The notes under the pieces: model-generated
What the model saw: the letters and a program-made list of their open reading frames with translations, nothing else
Told to the model about the DNA's origin: nothing
Databases searched by the model: none
Part shown: one piece after another, positions 46,628-57,601 of the stretch
Position numbering within the stretch: the first letter of the stretch is position 1
Layout of the letters: each line of letters begins with the position of its first letter
Source: Moringa oleifera
Taxonomy: Eukaryota; Streptophyta; Magnoliopsida; Brassicales; Moringaceae
DNA: 64,000 nucleotides
Assembly (NCBI GenBank): GCA_021397835.1
Contig: JAJFZO010000034.1
Coordinates: forward strand, 1,614,501-1,678,500
Reading direction: 5' to 3'
Position numbers and translations under genes: made by a program

Positions 46628-47287
46628 CTAAAGGAAATGTCCGGGGAAGGATCCGTGGGGTGGCTTGTGCTCCTTTCCCTGAGCAGGCTTCTGTTCAGTG
46701 AGTGGCTCCTCTTTCTTGGGTGACTTATCATCTAGTGAGCTTAGTGGTGGCCTGTGTGGTGGCGGCTTGATTATCCCATGTGGGTAGGATGGTGGTTTAT
46801 CATCGAGTGAGCTTAGTGGTGGCCCGTGTGGTGGCCTGTGTGGTGGTGGCTTGATTATCCCATGTGGGTAGTATGGTGGTTTATCATCGAGTGAGCTTAG
46901 TGGTGGCCCGTGTGGTGGCCTGTGTGGTGGTGGCTTGATTATCCCATGTGGGTAGTATGGTGGTTTATCATCGAGTGAGCTTAGTGGTGGCCCGTGTGGT
47001 GGCCTGTGTGGTGGCGGCTTGATTATCCCGTGTGGGTAGTATGGTGGTTGGTTGAGTAGTGATGGCTTACCATACTGATCCAGAATCACCGTGTTTTGTT
47101 CCTCCGTGGGAGGAGGCCACCTTCCTCCCGGAGGCCCTATGATCGGAGGCCCTATACCCGGAGGCTTTGTGCCTGGAGGCCCTATACCCGGAGGCCATGT
47201 GCCCGGAGGTATGCCCTGAGCAAGAGAGGAAGGGGTGAGAAGCACCACCCCGATGAGTAGCAACAAAAGCAAGGGTGTTGTAGACAT
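46628..47287 (-). CDS. Proline-rich protein PRP-5 (PHGIIKPPPHRPPHGPP type)
   Basis: Intronless 219-aa secreted protein when started at 47287 (MSTTPLLLLLLIGVV). A Met 29 codons further upstream (47374) lies upstream of the TATA box (47344-47350) and is rejected. Signal peptide 1-23 ends LTPSSLA. A Gly-Pro segment (PPGIGPPGTKPPGIGPP) is followed by a 28-residue unit, PPYYPHGIIKPPPHRPP then HGPPLSSLDDK, repeated three times plus one shortened copy missing about 5 residues. It ends HKPPHGSFPGHFL. In the next frame after this stop the DNA still encodes EDDVEDMHKPRAK, resembling MEKAEDAHKPPRK of PRP-4, so a 1-base shift has clipped the ancestral tail. The His-Pro-rich composition is unlike the Tyr/Lys PRPs. 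It is the most diverged member of the cluster. Confidence 0.8.
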   Translation of the reverse strand: MSTTPLLLLLLIGVVLLTPSSLAQGIPPGTWPPGIGPPGTKPPGIGPPIIGPPGGRWPPPTEEQNTVILDQYGKPSLLNQPPYYPHGIIKPPPHRPPHGPPLSSLDDKPPYYPHGIIKPPPHRPPHGPPLSSLDDKPPYYPHGIIKPPPHRPPHGPPLSSLDDKPPSYPHGIIKPPPHRPPLSSLDDKSPKKEEPLTEQKPAQGKEHKPPHGSFPGHFL

Positions 47288-47343
47288 GTTTGCGTTGTAC
47301 TGAGTGGGAGTAGTGTTGAAACAGCCAGAACGATCAAGTGGGG

Positions 47344-47350
47344 ATTTATA
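47344..47350 (-). promoter_or_regulatory. PRP-5 TATA box
   Basis: Minus-strand TATAAAT, about 57 bp upstream of the chosen ATG. GACAGGTGTCATG lies just upstream, a variant of the GACACCTG element of the other PRPs. Confidence 0.55.
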
Positions 47351-47399
47351 GTGATCAGTGGGCTTTAATGGCATGACACCTGTCCTCTTTTTTTAATTC

Positions 47400-50285
47400 A
47401 AAATTTAGCTAGTTTCAAATATTATAGACTTGCATGCCTTAGGTCGTTGACTGTACTCACTACATGGATCAAAAAGATGTACTCAACCAAACAACATATG
47501 GCAGGTGGCTTTCTGTCTTATAAATTTCTAATCACATTTATTTATTATTATAATTTTACATTATATCTATTTAATTATAATTATAGGGTATTTATGTTAA
47601 TATAAAAATTTAATGTAAAATAAATGTGATAAAACAATTTAAAGTAAAGGTCATTTAAAATTTTTAAAAATATTTTTTAAATTTTCATCTTAAATTTTGA
47701 AAAGAATTCTAAACAAACTTTAATTGATGAGAAATAATTAAATTAGATTTTATGGAAAATTATTACAAAAACTAAATATTTTTTATTATTAAAATATTTT
47801 TAAATGATTAAAATAAATTTTACATTTTATTTGAAGTAAACTTTTTAATTTTAAATGATTTTTAATTTATGAATTATTTATTATGAGTTTTTTAAAAATT
47901 TTAACAATATGTTTTTTTAAAAAAAATTGATGTTTAAAAAATTTTAAAATTTCTTAATTTGAATATTTTGTTGCATGCATATAAAATTTTAAGTCAAAAT
48001 TTATAACATAAAATTTTTAATTTAAATATTTTTTATAAAAATTAATTTGAATATTTTGTGAAAATATTTTTAATTTAAAAATAAATTATTTGAAAAACAT
48101 TTGTAAATAAAAATAAAAAAAAAATAACAATTAATATTTTTAAGGGATAAAATTATCATTTTCACCTGATCAAAGGAAGAGCGGGAAAAAGGCCATACCA
48201 ATAGGGTAGGTATCGTTAACAATTTCCACAAATTTGCATCACTTATAAGAAAATTGCAATTGTTGGTCAGTCAGTTGGTGTCAGCTTGTTGGCAAAATCA
48301 ACGCAGTTTTGTCTCAAGCGTAGAAACTCTATCTCATGTCTACATTAACTATGATAATACAGAGACTAGCTTGTCTACCAATTATACATTAGTCTGAGAA
48401 GAAAATTCTAGTTACATGGGAGACTAAAGTTGATTTTAAATCTTAAATTCTTTAATTAATTTTTGAATTTTAAAATATTTTAAATTATTTTTTGTTTAAA
48501 AATTTTAAAAATTAATAATATTTTTTACATTAAAAATATCTTAAAAATTATTTAAATAACTTTATGTTTTATTTTAATTTTATTTTTAAAATTTAAATAA
48601 TTTTGATTAACTAATTATTTTTTATAAATTTTTTAAAATTTTGATAGTATAAATCTTTTAAAAAAATATTTTTAATACTTAACATTTTTAAATCAAGATT
48701 CATTGTAAAATATCTTTAACTGAAATACTTTTAATTTATGAATTTTTTTAAGTTTAATTGATACAAATTGATAAATTAAAATCTATTTAAATATATTTTA
48801 AAAATTAAAATTTCATTAAAAAAATAAAACACAGCGTTTTAAATGAACTTTATCCCCCCAAAAAAAATGAAAACAGTCTCTCTTTCTTTATTGAAATTTT
48901 AGATTCCTTATATGAACTAATCTCTTTTATTTGATTTTGCAGTTCAAACATCTTTGACTGCTAACCTCAACCAGTTGTGGCTTTTTGGTGCAAAAGACAA
49001 GTCAAAATTGGTGGCCTTCTATAAAGCAAATACACGGAAGCCATAATTGATGGCTTTTCGTGCACCAGCAGGTTTTTCATGTTACAAAGCGCCATTTTTC
49101 TGGGCAGTGGAAATATTAAACTGAGGGTTCATTTTAGCTGAGTCTGGACATATTCACTTGTTTGCCTAATGATTCATCAATCTTTTTTGCTATTTCCTAG
49201 TTTCAGTTTTATATCCTCAGTCCTTCCCGTTACAAGAGTTCGTTCAGTTCATTGGAGCTCATAGGAACCATTTATTGAACCAATTAGTTCACTTCAGTTT
49301 TTATATGTAACACTTTCTCTGATATGCTAAGGATATCCATTTATTGAGCTAAAGCTGAATCTCATGGGAAAATAAATCTTTCTAGTTTTAGTGCTCTTCC
49401 TTTCTTGATGAGTATGTGATTTTTTTTCCCCCTTGATTTCATTTGACTAAAAAAGAAAAGAAAAGGTTATGCAGTCTGATAAATTGTCGTACCTTATGCA
49501 GCCTGTGGCGTGGCTTGTGCTCGAGGGGTGGCTAAGCCAAAAATTAGAAAAAGAACCTCTTGCAGCAGTCTTTCATTGGTTTCAATTTTCTATTTCTCTG
49601 TATGTGACAGAAAACGGTTTTTTATGCTACCTGCAGAGTGCGGGAAGAAAAGGTTGGTGTGGCGGTGCTTTGAAGACATGACGTGTAAGCAGATGATGTC
49701 AAGCTTATCTCAAGCTCATCAATAACAAGCTAATATAAAACTTCTTATAGAATCACTTGAAGATCAAACTCACGAAGCAGACATTCAGAGTCAACCAGCC
49801 GAACAGCATTGAATATCAAAACCAATAATGAGCGGAAAACCAAGGCATAAGATGTAAGCTGATTAAATCAAGCAAACAACAAATAAAAGCCGAAAGACAG
49901 ATTACGTGGTTACAGAAAGTGCTTATATCCACGACCGGGTCTCATTGAGCAAGAGACTCCATAAATCCACTGATTCTATCTCTCAATTTGCGGCTGAATT
50001 GGTTTCTCTCTCTAAATGAATGAAAACAGAGGAGCTCAAGCCTTTTTTTTTTATGGTTGTTGGCTGACGTCCACAGCTGTCCGTCAAAATGCTCCAGCTC
50101 ATGCCTCACGCAATCGATACCTCTTCAGCTTTGCCTCCTCACCTTGATCACTTAAGCTAAACACTAAAAGACATGAACCAAGCATCATCGTTTTGGCTCT
50201 GTTTTTGGTAGCTTAAGTTTTTAATATTCTTAATTTTATTTTTCTTCAATAACATAATACGAAGGCTTCCGTCTGTAAAAGAGAA
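47400..50285. other. AT-rich intergenic region with MITE-like tracts
   Basis: Two very AT-rich tracts (about 47520-48150 and 48427-48845) resemble the MITE-like sequence at 33474-33970. The second has partly inverted ends (AAGTTGATTTTAAAT and ATTTAAAACxxxxT types). The 48850-50285 part has no recognised gene; short frames near 49469-49725 have no signature. Confidence 0.4.
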
Positions 50286-50289
50286 TCAC

Positions 50290-50510
50290 TGGGTGTTTAT
50301 TTGGACTTGCAATTGGGATGGCAGGAAAGTTGTAAGAAGGCCATTCTTGAAGTGGATTCTAAAGCAGTTGTTACTGTATTGCAAATGCAAAGTAATCTCA
50401 ACAAACTTTAGGTGTGAAATTCAGCTTATGAGTGTTGGTTAAAGTGTAATATATGTGCGGACTGGTTAGCTAGCCAAGACTGCAGGAAACAGATAGAGAC
50501 ATCTGGGATT
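50290..50510 (+). mobile_element. LINE-type RNase H relic
   Basis: The frame reads LDLQLGWQESCKKAILEVDS and continues KAVVTVLQMQSN; after a break comes KCNICADWLASQDC. This matches the pattern of the RVT_3-type RNase H domain found in plant LINE-derived sequences (ALxxGLxLA, VEVDSK, NxxADWLA). It is a short broken fragment. Confidence 0.6.
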
Positions 50511-50749
50511 GTTTTTACAGGACTTACTGTTGTTTGATGCTATGCAGCTTGGGACTGGATGATCTGTCCTGCTGTAGCCTTTTATGTTTATGTTTAAGGG
50601 TTTTTCTCCTCGTTTATTACAAATATATATAATAAAATTAAATAATTAAAATAATATTTATATGTCAGTGGGTTGCAGGAATTGAGTAAATAGGGACTAG
50701 TGGGAGATGTTGAGGTGTATTCATTGAGGTTTTGTGAGCATTACATCCT

Positions 50750-51650
50750 TAAAAAATAATATTGCATCTAAGATTGTGTATAAGTTCAAGAAAGGCTTAG
50801 ACTACATACATGCTGATTTATGGGGACCTGAAAGAGTTCCAAGACAAGCTTACTCAGCAACATTATTTGGAAAAGCTGCTCACTAAATTTAGTATGAATC
50901 AAGCTAACGGAGTTAGCATTCTTTTGGGAACACATTTTAAATTGTCAGCCAAGTGTTCATTAAGAAATAAAAAAGAAGAATAAAAGATGTCTAATGTGCC
51001 TTACTCAAGTGGAGTAGGTTCCTTGATGTACTTCATGATGTGTACAAGACCTGATTTAACTTATCCAATCAGCATGTTGAACAGATATATGTCTAATTCA
51101 AGAAAAGAGCATTGGTTGATTGTCAAATCGCTCTTGAGGTACGTAAAGAATACCCTTGATTATGGTTTGGTTTATGGCAGAGTGAGGTAGCAGCAAATAC
51201 TTGTTGGATATGTGGATTCTGACTATGTAAGAGATAGAGATAAAAGACGTCTACTTATGTTTTTCAATATGGTGGCTATTGTATTAGTTGATAAGCACAG
51301 CTCCAATCAGTCATTGTACTGTCTTCAATAGAGGCTGAGTATATGGCTTTGACTGAGGGTTTTAAAGAAGCAGTATGATTGTCCGAAGTTCTAAATGAAC
51401 TGATTTTCATCTTTCGGGTTGAAAGTTTTTAATGATTGTCAATTTGCAATCCATCTTTGTAAGAATCCTGTTTTTCATGAGAGATCCAAATATTTTATTG
51501 TAAGATACTATTTTGTCAAGAAAATGATTGAAGATGGCACCACTGTGCGTGAGAAGATAAATACAGAGGATAATGCCTTGGATATGGGCACTAAAGTGAT
51601 GCCTTCTGGGAAGTTAGAGAGATATCTTTAGCTTTTTGGTGTTGAAGTTT
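50750..51650 (+). mobile_element. Ty1/copia relic (Tnt1-like RT end and RNase H)
   Basis: Plus-strand fragments include YLEKLLTKFSMNQANGVSIL near 50865, VPYSSGVGSLMYFMMCTRPD near 50995, MSNSRKEHW near 51090 and YGLVYG near 51162, then IHLCKNPVFHERSKYFIVRY near 51430 and INTEDNALDMGTKVMP near 51550. These match the 3' part of Tnt1-type copia pol. The second frame (51419-51631) is still open, but several stops intervene upstream. No LTR is identified. Confidence 0.8.
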
Positions 51651-51984
51651 AATTTACTTTAGTATGATGAATCAATTCTGGGTAAGAGAGACTGCATGCC
51701 CACTGGGTTCTTTCTGCTGCTTGAAGTAAGCTGAAGATTGTTGAGTTTTTCTTTCAGTACTTGGTCAAAATGACAGACTTCATGATGATGTATTATTGTA
51801 CGAAATAAGTGAGAAAAGGAAGGAAGCAAATATCATCTAACTTGGCAGGCTTGCATTCAGCTTGATCTTCACTTAGGGACACATTAGCATAGCTAAAACG
51901 GCTTATAAAAAGGAAGGCAGTTGGTTTTATTGTGCAGAGCGGGAAAACAAAAAAGAAAAAAAGAGTAAAAAACTAACAGCATGT

Positions 51985-52680
51985 TTAGTTGACAGGAATA
52001 TCACTTCTTTTTTTACTTTATTTGATATGAAATTATTTTTTCAATGTTTGATTTATTTTTATCACAGAATTGTAATTGTTTAAGGAATTTCTATTCATTG
52101 AAAACCAGAAATAACTATTCCAAAGTGAATCCTTAGAATAGCTATTTCATGAAAACAAGGAATTGCTATATTTTTTTATTTCCAACGTACCCTTGATAAA
52201 ATTTTTAAATTACTATCATATATATATAATAATTTTATTTTTTATTTTTTAAATAATTTATCAAAAAATAAAAATATTATTATTAATAATAAAATTAATT
52301 AATATTAATATTAATTTTATAATATTAATATTTAAAAATAAAAAATAATTATTAACATATTATTTTTATAATAATAACATCTTTTTTATTTTTTAAATAA
52401 TTTATCAAAAAAAGTAAAAAACATTACTTTTTATTAAAATATTAATTAATTTTAATTTTATTATATTAATATTTAAAAATAAAATAATTATTAATATATT
52501 ATTTAGTTAATATTATTTTTATGATAATTTATTATTATAAAATTAAAATTAATTAATAATATTTTAATAAAAATTAATTTAAGTATAATTAATTTAATTG
52601 AATGATATACTAATCTTTTAAACTTGCTTCAATTACTTTCCTAACTTATTCTTTGGTGAATCAAACACATGAAAATGAAT
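51985..52680. mobile_element. Possible MITE (TGTTTGATT-type ends)
   Basis: The left end CATGTTTAGTTGACAGGAAT and the reverse complement of the right end, GTGTTTGATTCACCAAAGAA, resemble each other and the TGTTTGGTTxx ends common among plant MITEs. The interior is almost pure A/T with internal inverted repeats (for example AATTAATATTAATATTAATT). Boundaries are uncertain. Confidence 0.35.
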
Positions 52681-55076
52681 TTATACTCTATTCATTTTCA
52701 ATAAATCATATATAATAATATTTATTTTTTATTTTTTTTTATTGTCAAAGAATACATTTTTTATTTTTTTATTCTATTCCACGAATTCAGAAAAAAAAAA
52801 AAAAAAGTGAAGAGTTTTTAGGCTGGTTTTTGTAATCCAGATTGAGTCTGTCTTGTCAGTGAATTTTCTTGACAAGAGAAATAGCAAAAACATTAGATTT
52901 GAGCTCGAGAAGCTATGTTGTAAGTTTTTCCTTCTTGAATTCTTCTGATTATATTTTTAAACTGAATTTTATTTAGTAAATTTATTGAATATTTATTTCA
53001 AAGAGATTCATCTATAAATGTACAGTTTCATATTAAACCACGTTAATACAGTCATATTAATGTGTGTGAGTGGTGAATGATTGTTTTTTTTTTTTTTAAA
53101 TGTGTTACACATATACATAACTTGTTGGACTAGTTTTCGTTGTTGTTGAAAACTTGGATGATGAATTCATATTGATGAATGTTGTCATGAAAGTTCAATT
53201 TGTCACTGCTTTAACAATAGGGACATCACATACCATTCAATAAAATTATGGTAATTTTATTAAACGTGAAAATTCGACCTACTGAACTTTAACATCAATC
53301 ACTCAAGCAAACGCATTAGAGTTTTAAAAACTTAATATCACCTTCAAGTGATTAAGATTTATTAAAAGCAGAGAACAGAAAAAGACAATCCAACTGCATG
53401 GATATTTTTAAAATAATTTGTACAAAGTTGACTATTTTGCATCAGGTAGAAGAAGATTAGCATTTGTCATTCAGACTTGTCGGCACAATGAATGTAGTTT
53501 TGTTTTCAGGTTAAAAACCAAATGCAACTGATTGCACTTCTCTATTTCCAAGACTTAACATGCTGGCCTGTGATAGATACTGGCTAAGATGTAGTAAGTA
53601 CCTAGTGATTCCACCGCACTGCCCTAACAATGACAACCTAAAGAGCTAGCCAAGACTTATAAACATGCTATATGTAAGCCATGAAAGAAAAAATTGCCGC
53701 TGGAAAGAATAAAAAGTGCTAGGATTGAAACATTTATCCACTCCAATCAAGAATCACCCCCCCCCCCCCCCCCCCAAAAAAAAAAAAAAAAGGAGCATTT
53801 ATCTCGAAATTTTCCTTTGGGTTAATTTGCTACAGGTACTGGTGATTCAGATAACAATGTCTCTCTGTCCAGAATACCAACTTTCATGAGTCATCAATGG
53901 GTTCTGTTATATCAGTGCAACCAGAAAGTGGAAAGCTCGGTCAAGCATAAAAGCTCGTTGTACCAAACGACTAAGCTTTTATGAGCCTTTAATGACAATA
54001 GATTATTGGACTGTAGAATTTTCAGAACATGAACCTCATAAATAGAGCTCGTAACTTTATTAATAATTATTTCAAAAGAAAGCTTAAAAGAGCAAGAAAA
54101 CTAAAGCTTATGGTAAATGAAGATCAGGAAACAAATGATCCATCTATATTCTCTTCTTCTTCTCCAATTACCCATTTAGGTATAGTTGTATCGTGGTAAC
54201 CCCAAAAAGAATGGCAGATAATTTGGTCAGTGGCCTCTGAACACCAAAACCAGTCTTTTAGCTCACCAGTTAACTTAATTTTGCATATGAATGGATTCTT
54301 AAGTCTTTTAGTTGAATGACTTCAAATGTGTAGTGTAATATGAAATAATTAGCCAACAGAAGGAAAAAGAGCCCATACATAAAGGGGAGCCTCTTGCATG
54401 AAGATCCATACCCACTTTAAAGCAAGACTCATTAGCGCCTTAAAGATTCCTCGGTGGGCGTGGGTGTGTATCAGTGAATTAGTATGTTGGCATGTTGGCC
54501 CTATCCTTGCCGCCCCTGCGGTTTCAAAGAGCTCAAAAGGAAAATACATTACTAAATACATAAATACAGAAACTCAATCCTACAACAGAGATTTTAAATA
54601 TATAGGGAGAGACGCCAAAAGCATCTATGTGGAACAAGTGTCATCGTCGTTGCCAATATCTCTGCCATCTCTCGCCGGCGGTCCCATTTTAACCTACTTT
54701 CGCACACTCTGTTCTCTCTTTCTCTCTTTTCCCTCTCAATTCCTCCTACCTATGGCTTTTTCTTTTCTCTCTCAGAAATAATATACTACTCCACTGTCGT
54801 TCTCTAGTTTTCTGCCCTACAAGACGAAGAATATATTCTTCTGGGTTGCTTTTGTTTTGGCCTTCTCCAATTCAACGGACACCATTCCTTTCTTTACGAG
54901 TAAGAACAGAACAGATTTTCTTTCAAACTACCTTTTTCTCTTTTCTCTCACAGTATCCACTCAAAGCATGTAATGTTCTTTATTCTTCTACTTCTCCTTT
55001 GCTTTTATCCTCTTTTTTGCTTTGCTTAAGGCAAAGATCGTTCTTTGTTGTTGGGTTTCAAAGAAGGAGCACAGTT
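52681..55076. other. Spacer and 5' region of the TOPP gene
   Basis: Contains a run of 19 C followed by 16 A at 53757-53791. From about 54640 to 55076 the plus strand becomes pyrimidine-rich (CTCTC and TTCTTCT tracts), typical of a plant 5' UTR and core promoter. No intact coding frame belongs here; frames seen near 54398-54781 and 54846-55076 look like leader sequence. Confidence 0.5.
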
Positions 55077-57601
55077 ATGGACCCTGCGGTTCTTGATGCT
55101 GTCATCAATAGGCTGCTTGCAGTTAGAAGGACACCAGGCAAGCAGGTGCAGTTGTCCGAGACTGAGATCAGACAACTTTGTATTGTGTCCAGGGACATCT
55201 TCTTAAGGCAGCCAAATCTCTTGGAGCTTGACGCGCCTGTCAAGATCTGTGGTAATTCCATTCCATCCTCCTATGCGTTTGTCTTTGTGGAAATGGCATC
55301 GACCATCTTTTTAGACTGGATTGTGATAATTTTGTGTATCAGTATTGCCTAGTTGATTTTTTCGGGGTGGGATTCTATTGCCTATTTGGCATAGGTTTTC
55401 TATTTGATAGTATTACATGATGAAGGAGCTGATTGGGGTTGATGGGTTTCGAACTTATCTCATTTTCTCTGTAGTGTTGGATTTTTGAATTTTTAGTTGA
55501 GAAGTTCTGTTCTGAGTATGTGTAAATTGCACGAATTATGTGTAGTAATGCCCCATTCTCAAGTTTTATATGTTTATGTCTGACAAGTTGGCATAAATGG
55601 CTCTGTTAAGTTTGATTTAAGGAATTGCAACATAAAGTGAGTTTTATGATGCTAAAATTCTAATGTGTTGATTAAAATTGACCTTTTTCATGCATTGGTT
55701 TTACATTACCAGTAGGAGTGGATGAATGTGCTAAGTTTGCAGTTCACTTTAATTGCTCCTGGAATTTGACTCAGGAGATCATACTTTGGTCTTCCTTTAA
55801 TATATACCAAATGTTATTTAATGGCTCCACCTGGAATCTCATTGCCAGAGTAAGCATCAATTCTCTATGTTCGATGCCTTCTGATCATTGTTGAATGTGA
55901 CTTTCTTTTTTATGGTTGCATTTGATGCCTATAAAACTATCAAGTTATCATGAAGAAAATCCTTGCCATGTAAGATCAGAGAGCACAATTCACATAAGCA
56001 GTATGCCCACACACACACACACACATATGGAGATTGATGATCACATTAGAAATATGATTGGTAGAATTTCTTTTGGCATTGAACTTTTATTCTGTATCTC
56101 TATTGCATTGACCCTGCTGCCCTCTTATCTCCAACACTTTCTTTCTTCAGTATTTTTGCCTCGCGTTTCTTCTGATTTATGAATGTGGAATATGTTTGGC
56201 ACCTTCTGTTGCCTTGCTGCTCAGAAGTGAACCTTAACTTAAATTAAATGATCATGTTGTTAGATAAGATTCTTTGTGTTCTCAATAATTTCAAGTGCAA
56301 AGGCTACTCTAACGATCAGATATGCCGCTGGTGGATTGAAATACTGTTCCTTGAATTTTGTGTTGAATCTATTTGATGGACTGTGTGGGTGATTTCAGTG
56401 TCGGCTCTATCAGTCACAACTGATCAATTTTTTAAGTGCTGAAATTTGCTTGATTAGATTTAGTGTTTTCGTTTCTCTACACTGAGAGAAGAATCAATCT
56501 GCATTATGTCTTATGCATATCTGTTTTTACATCATCCAGGAGACATTCATGGTCAGTACTCTGATCTTCTGAGGCTTTTTGAATATGGTGGGTTTCCTCC
56601 TTGTTCCAATTACCTGTTCTTGGGGGACTATGTAGATCGCGGAAAGCAAAGCCTCGAAACAATATGCCTTCTCCTGGCGTATAAAATAAAATACCCAGAG
56701 AACTTCTTCCTCTTGAGAGGCAACCACGAATGTGCCTCAATCAATCGTATCTATGGATTTTACGATGAATGCAAACGAAGATTCAATGTACGTCTCTGGA
56801 GAATATTTACAGATTGTTTCAATTGCCTGCCTGTGGCAGCTCTGGTCGATGAAAAGATACTCTGCATGCACGGTGGACTTTCTCCTGATCTGCGCAATTT
56901 GGATCAGATCAGGAACATACCCCGGCCTACTGATGTTCCAGAATCTGGTTTGCTTTGTGATCTCCTTTGGTCTGATCCTTGTAAAAACATACATGGTTGG
57001 GGTTCAAATGATAGAGGAGTGTCCTACACCTTTGGTGCTGATAGGGTGACAGAGTTTCTCAGGAAGCATGACCTTGATCTAATCTGCCGAGCCCACCAGG
57101 TTTGAGATCCTCCCTTTTACCCGAATCATTTGCTACGTTCAGATGGAGAATGCAATCTTCTCATTACATAGTCTCTGACTCTGCAGGTTGTTGAAGATGG
57201 ATATGAATTCTTTGCTAATAGACAACTCGTGACCATATTTTCAGCACCTAACTACTGTGGAGAGTTTGACAACGCTGGTGCGATGATGAGCGTGGACGAG
57301 ACTTTAACGTGTGCCTTCCAAATATTGAAGCCTGTAGATAAGAAACCAAAATTCGGCTTTGGCAGCTATGCTAGAGCTAGGCCTGGTAACCCTCCTGCTA
57401 GAGTCAAGGTATGTCCTAATGAACTTTACTTACATGACATAACATCAATGATGTTTCATCATCCTAGTAATAGAAACATTAGTTAGCTTATGTCCTGAAT
57501 TAATTCAGTCTATTACTGTTTTCTTGTCTGGCCTTTGCAGTGCTAGTTTTAAATGTCTTCCATTCATGTTCTTTCAGTCCTTTCTTGGTGCAAGAGTCTA
57601 A
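55077..57601 (+). CDS. TOPP: Serine/threonine protein phosphatase PP1 catalytic subunit (TOPP type), 4 exons
   Basis: Exons 55077-55251, 56540-57099, 57187-57408 and 57578-57601 join to 981 nt, giving 326 aa plus stop. All three introns are GT-AG (1288, 87 and 169 nt) with phases 1, 0 and 0. The product has the full PPP catalytic signature: GDIHGQY (59-65), GDYVDRG (87-93) and RGNHE (118-122), with H169 in MHGG and H244 at the end of exon 2 as further metal ligands, then [16 protein letters not shown]. It therefore should be an active Mn/Fe-type phosphatase acting with regulatory subunits such as inhibitor-2 in nucleus and cytosol. The N-terminus [14 protein letters not shown] fits plant TOPPs. 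The last exon codes only for SFLGARV and the stop. Length is normal for the family (about 310-330 aa). The paralogue number cannot be assigned. Confidence 0.93.
55252..56539 (+). other. TOPP intron 1 (1288 nt)
   Basis: A GT (55252) to AG (56539) intron within the Gly codon of GDIHGQY. It contains an (AC)n microsatellite at about 56008-56025 and no recognised gene. Confidence 0.85.

Noticed and set aside
47288..47374. Upstream in-frame Met extending PRP-5 by 29 residues
   Set aside because: It lies upstream of the TATA box and would place a charged segment before the signal peptide.
47520..48150. AT-rich tract considered as a full MITE
   Set aside because: I could not find convincing inverted ends, unlike at 33474-33970 and 60227-60735.
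54398..54781. 127-codon plus-strand frame upstream of TOPP
   Set aside because: It spans a pyrimidine-rich promoter/leader region and has no family signature.
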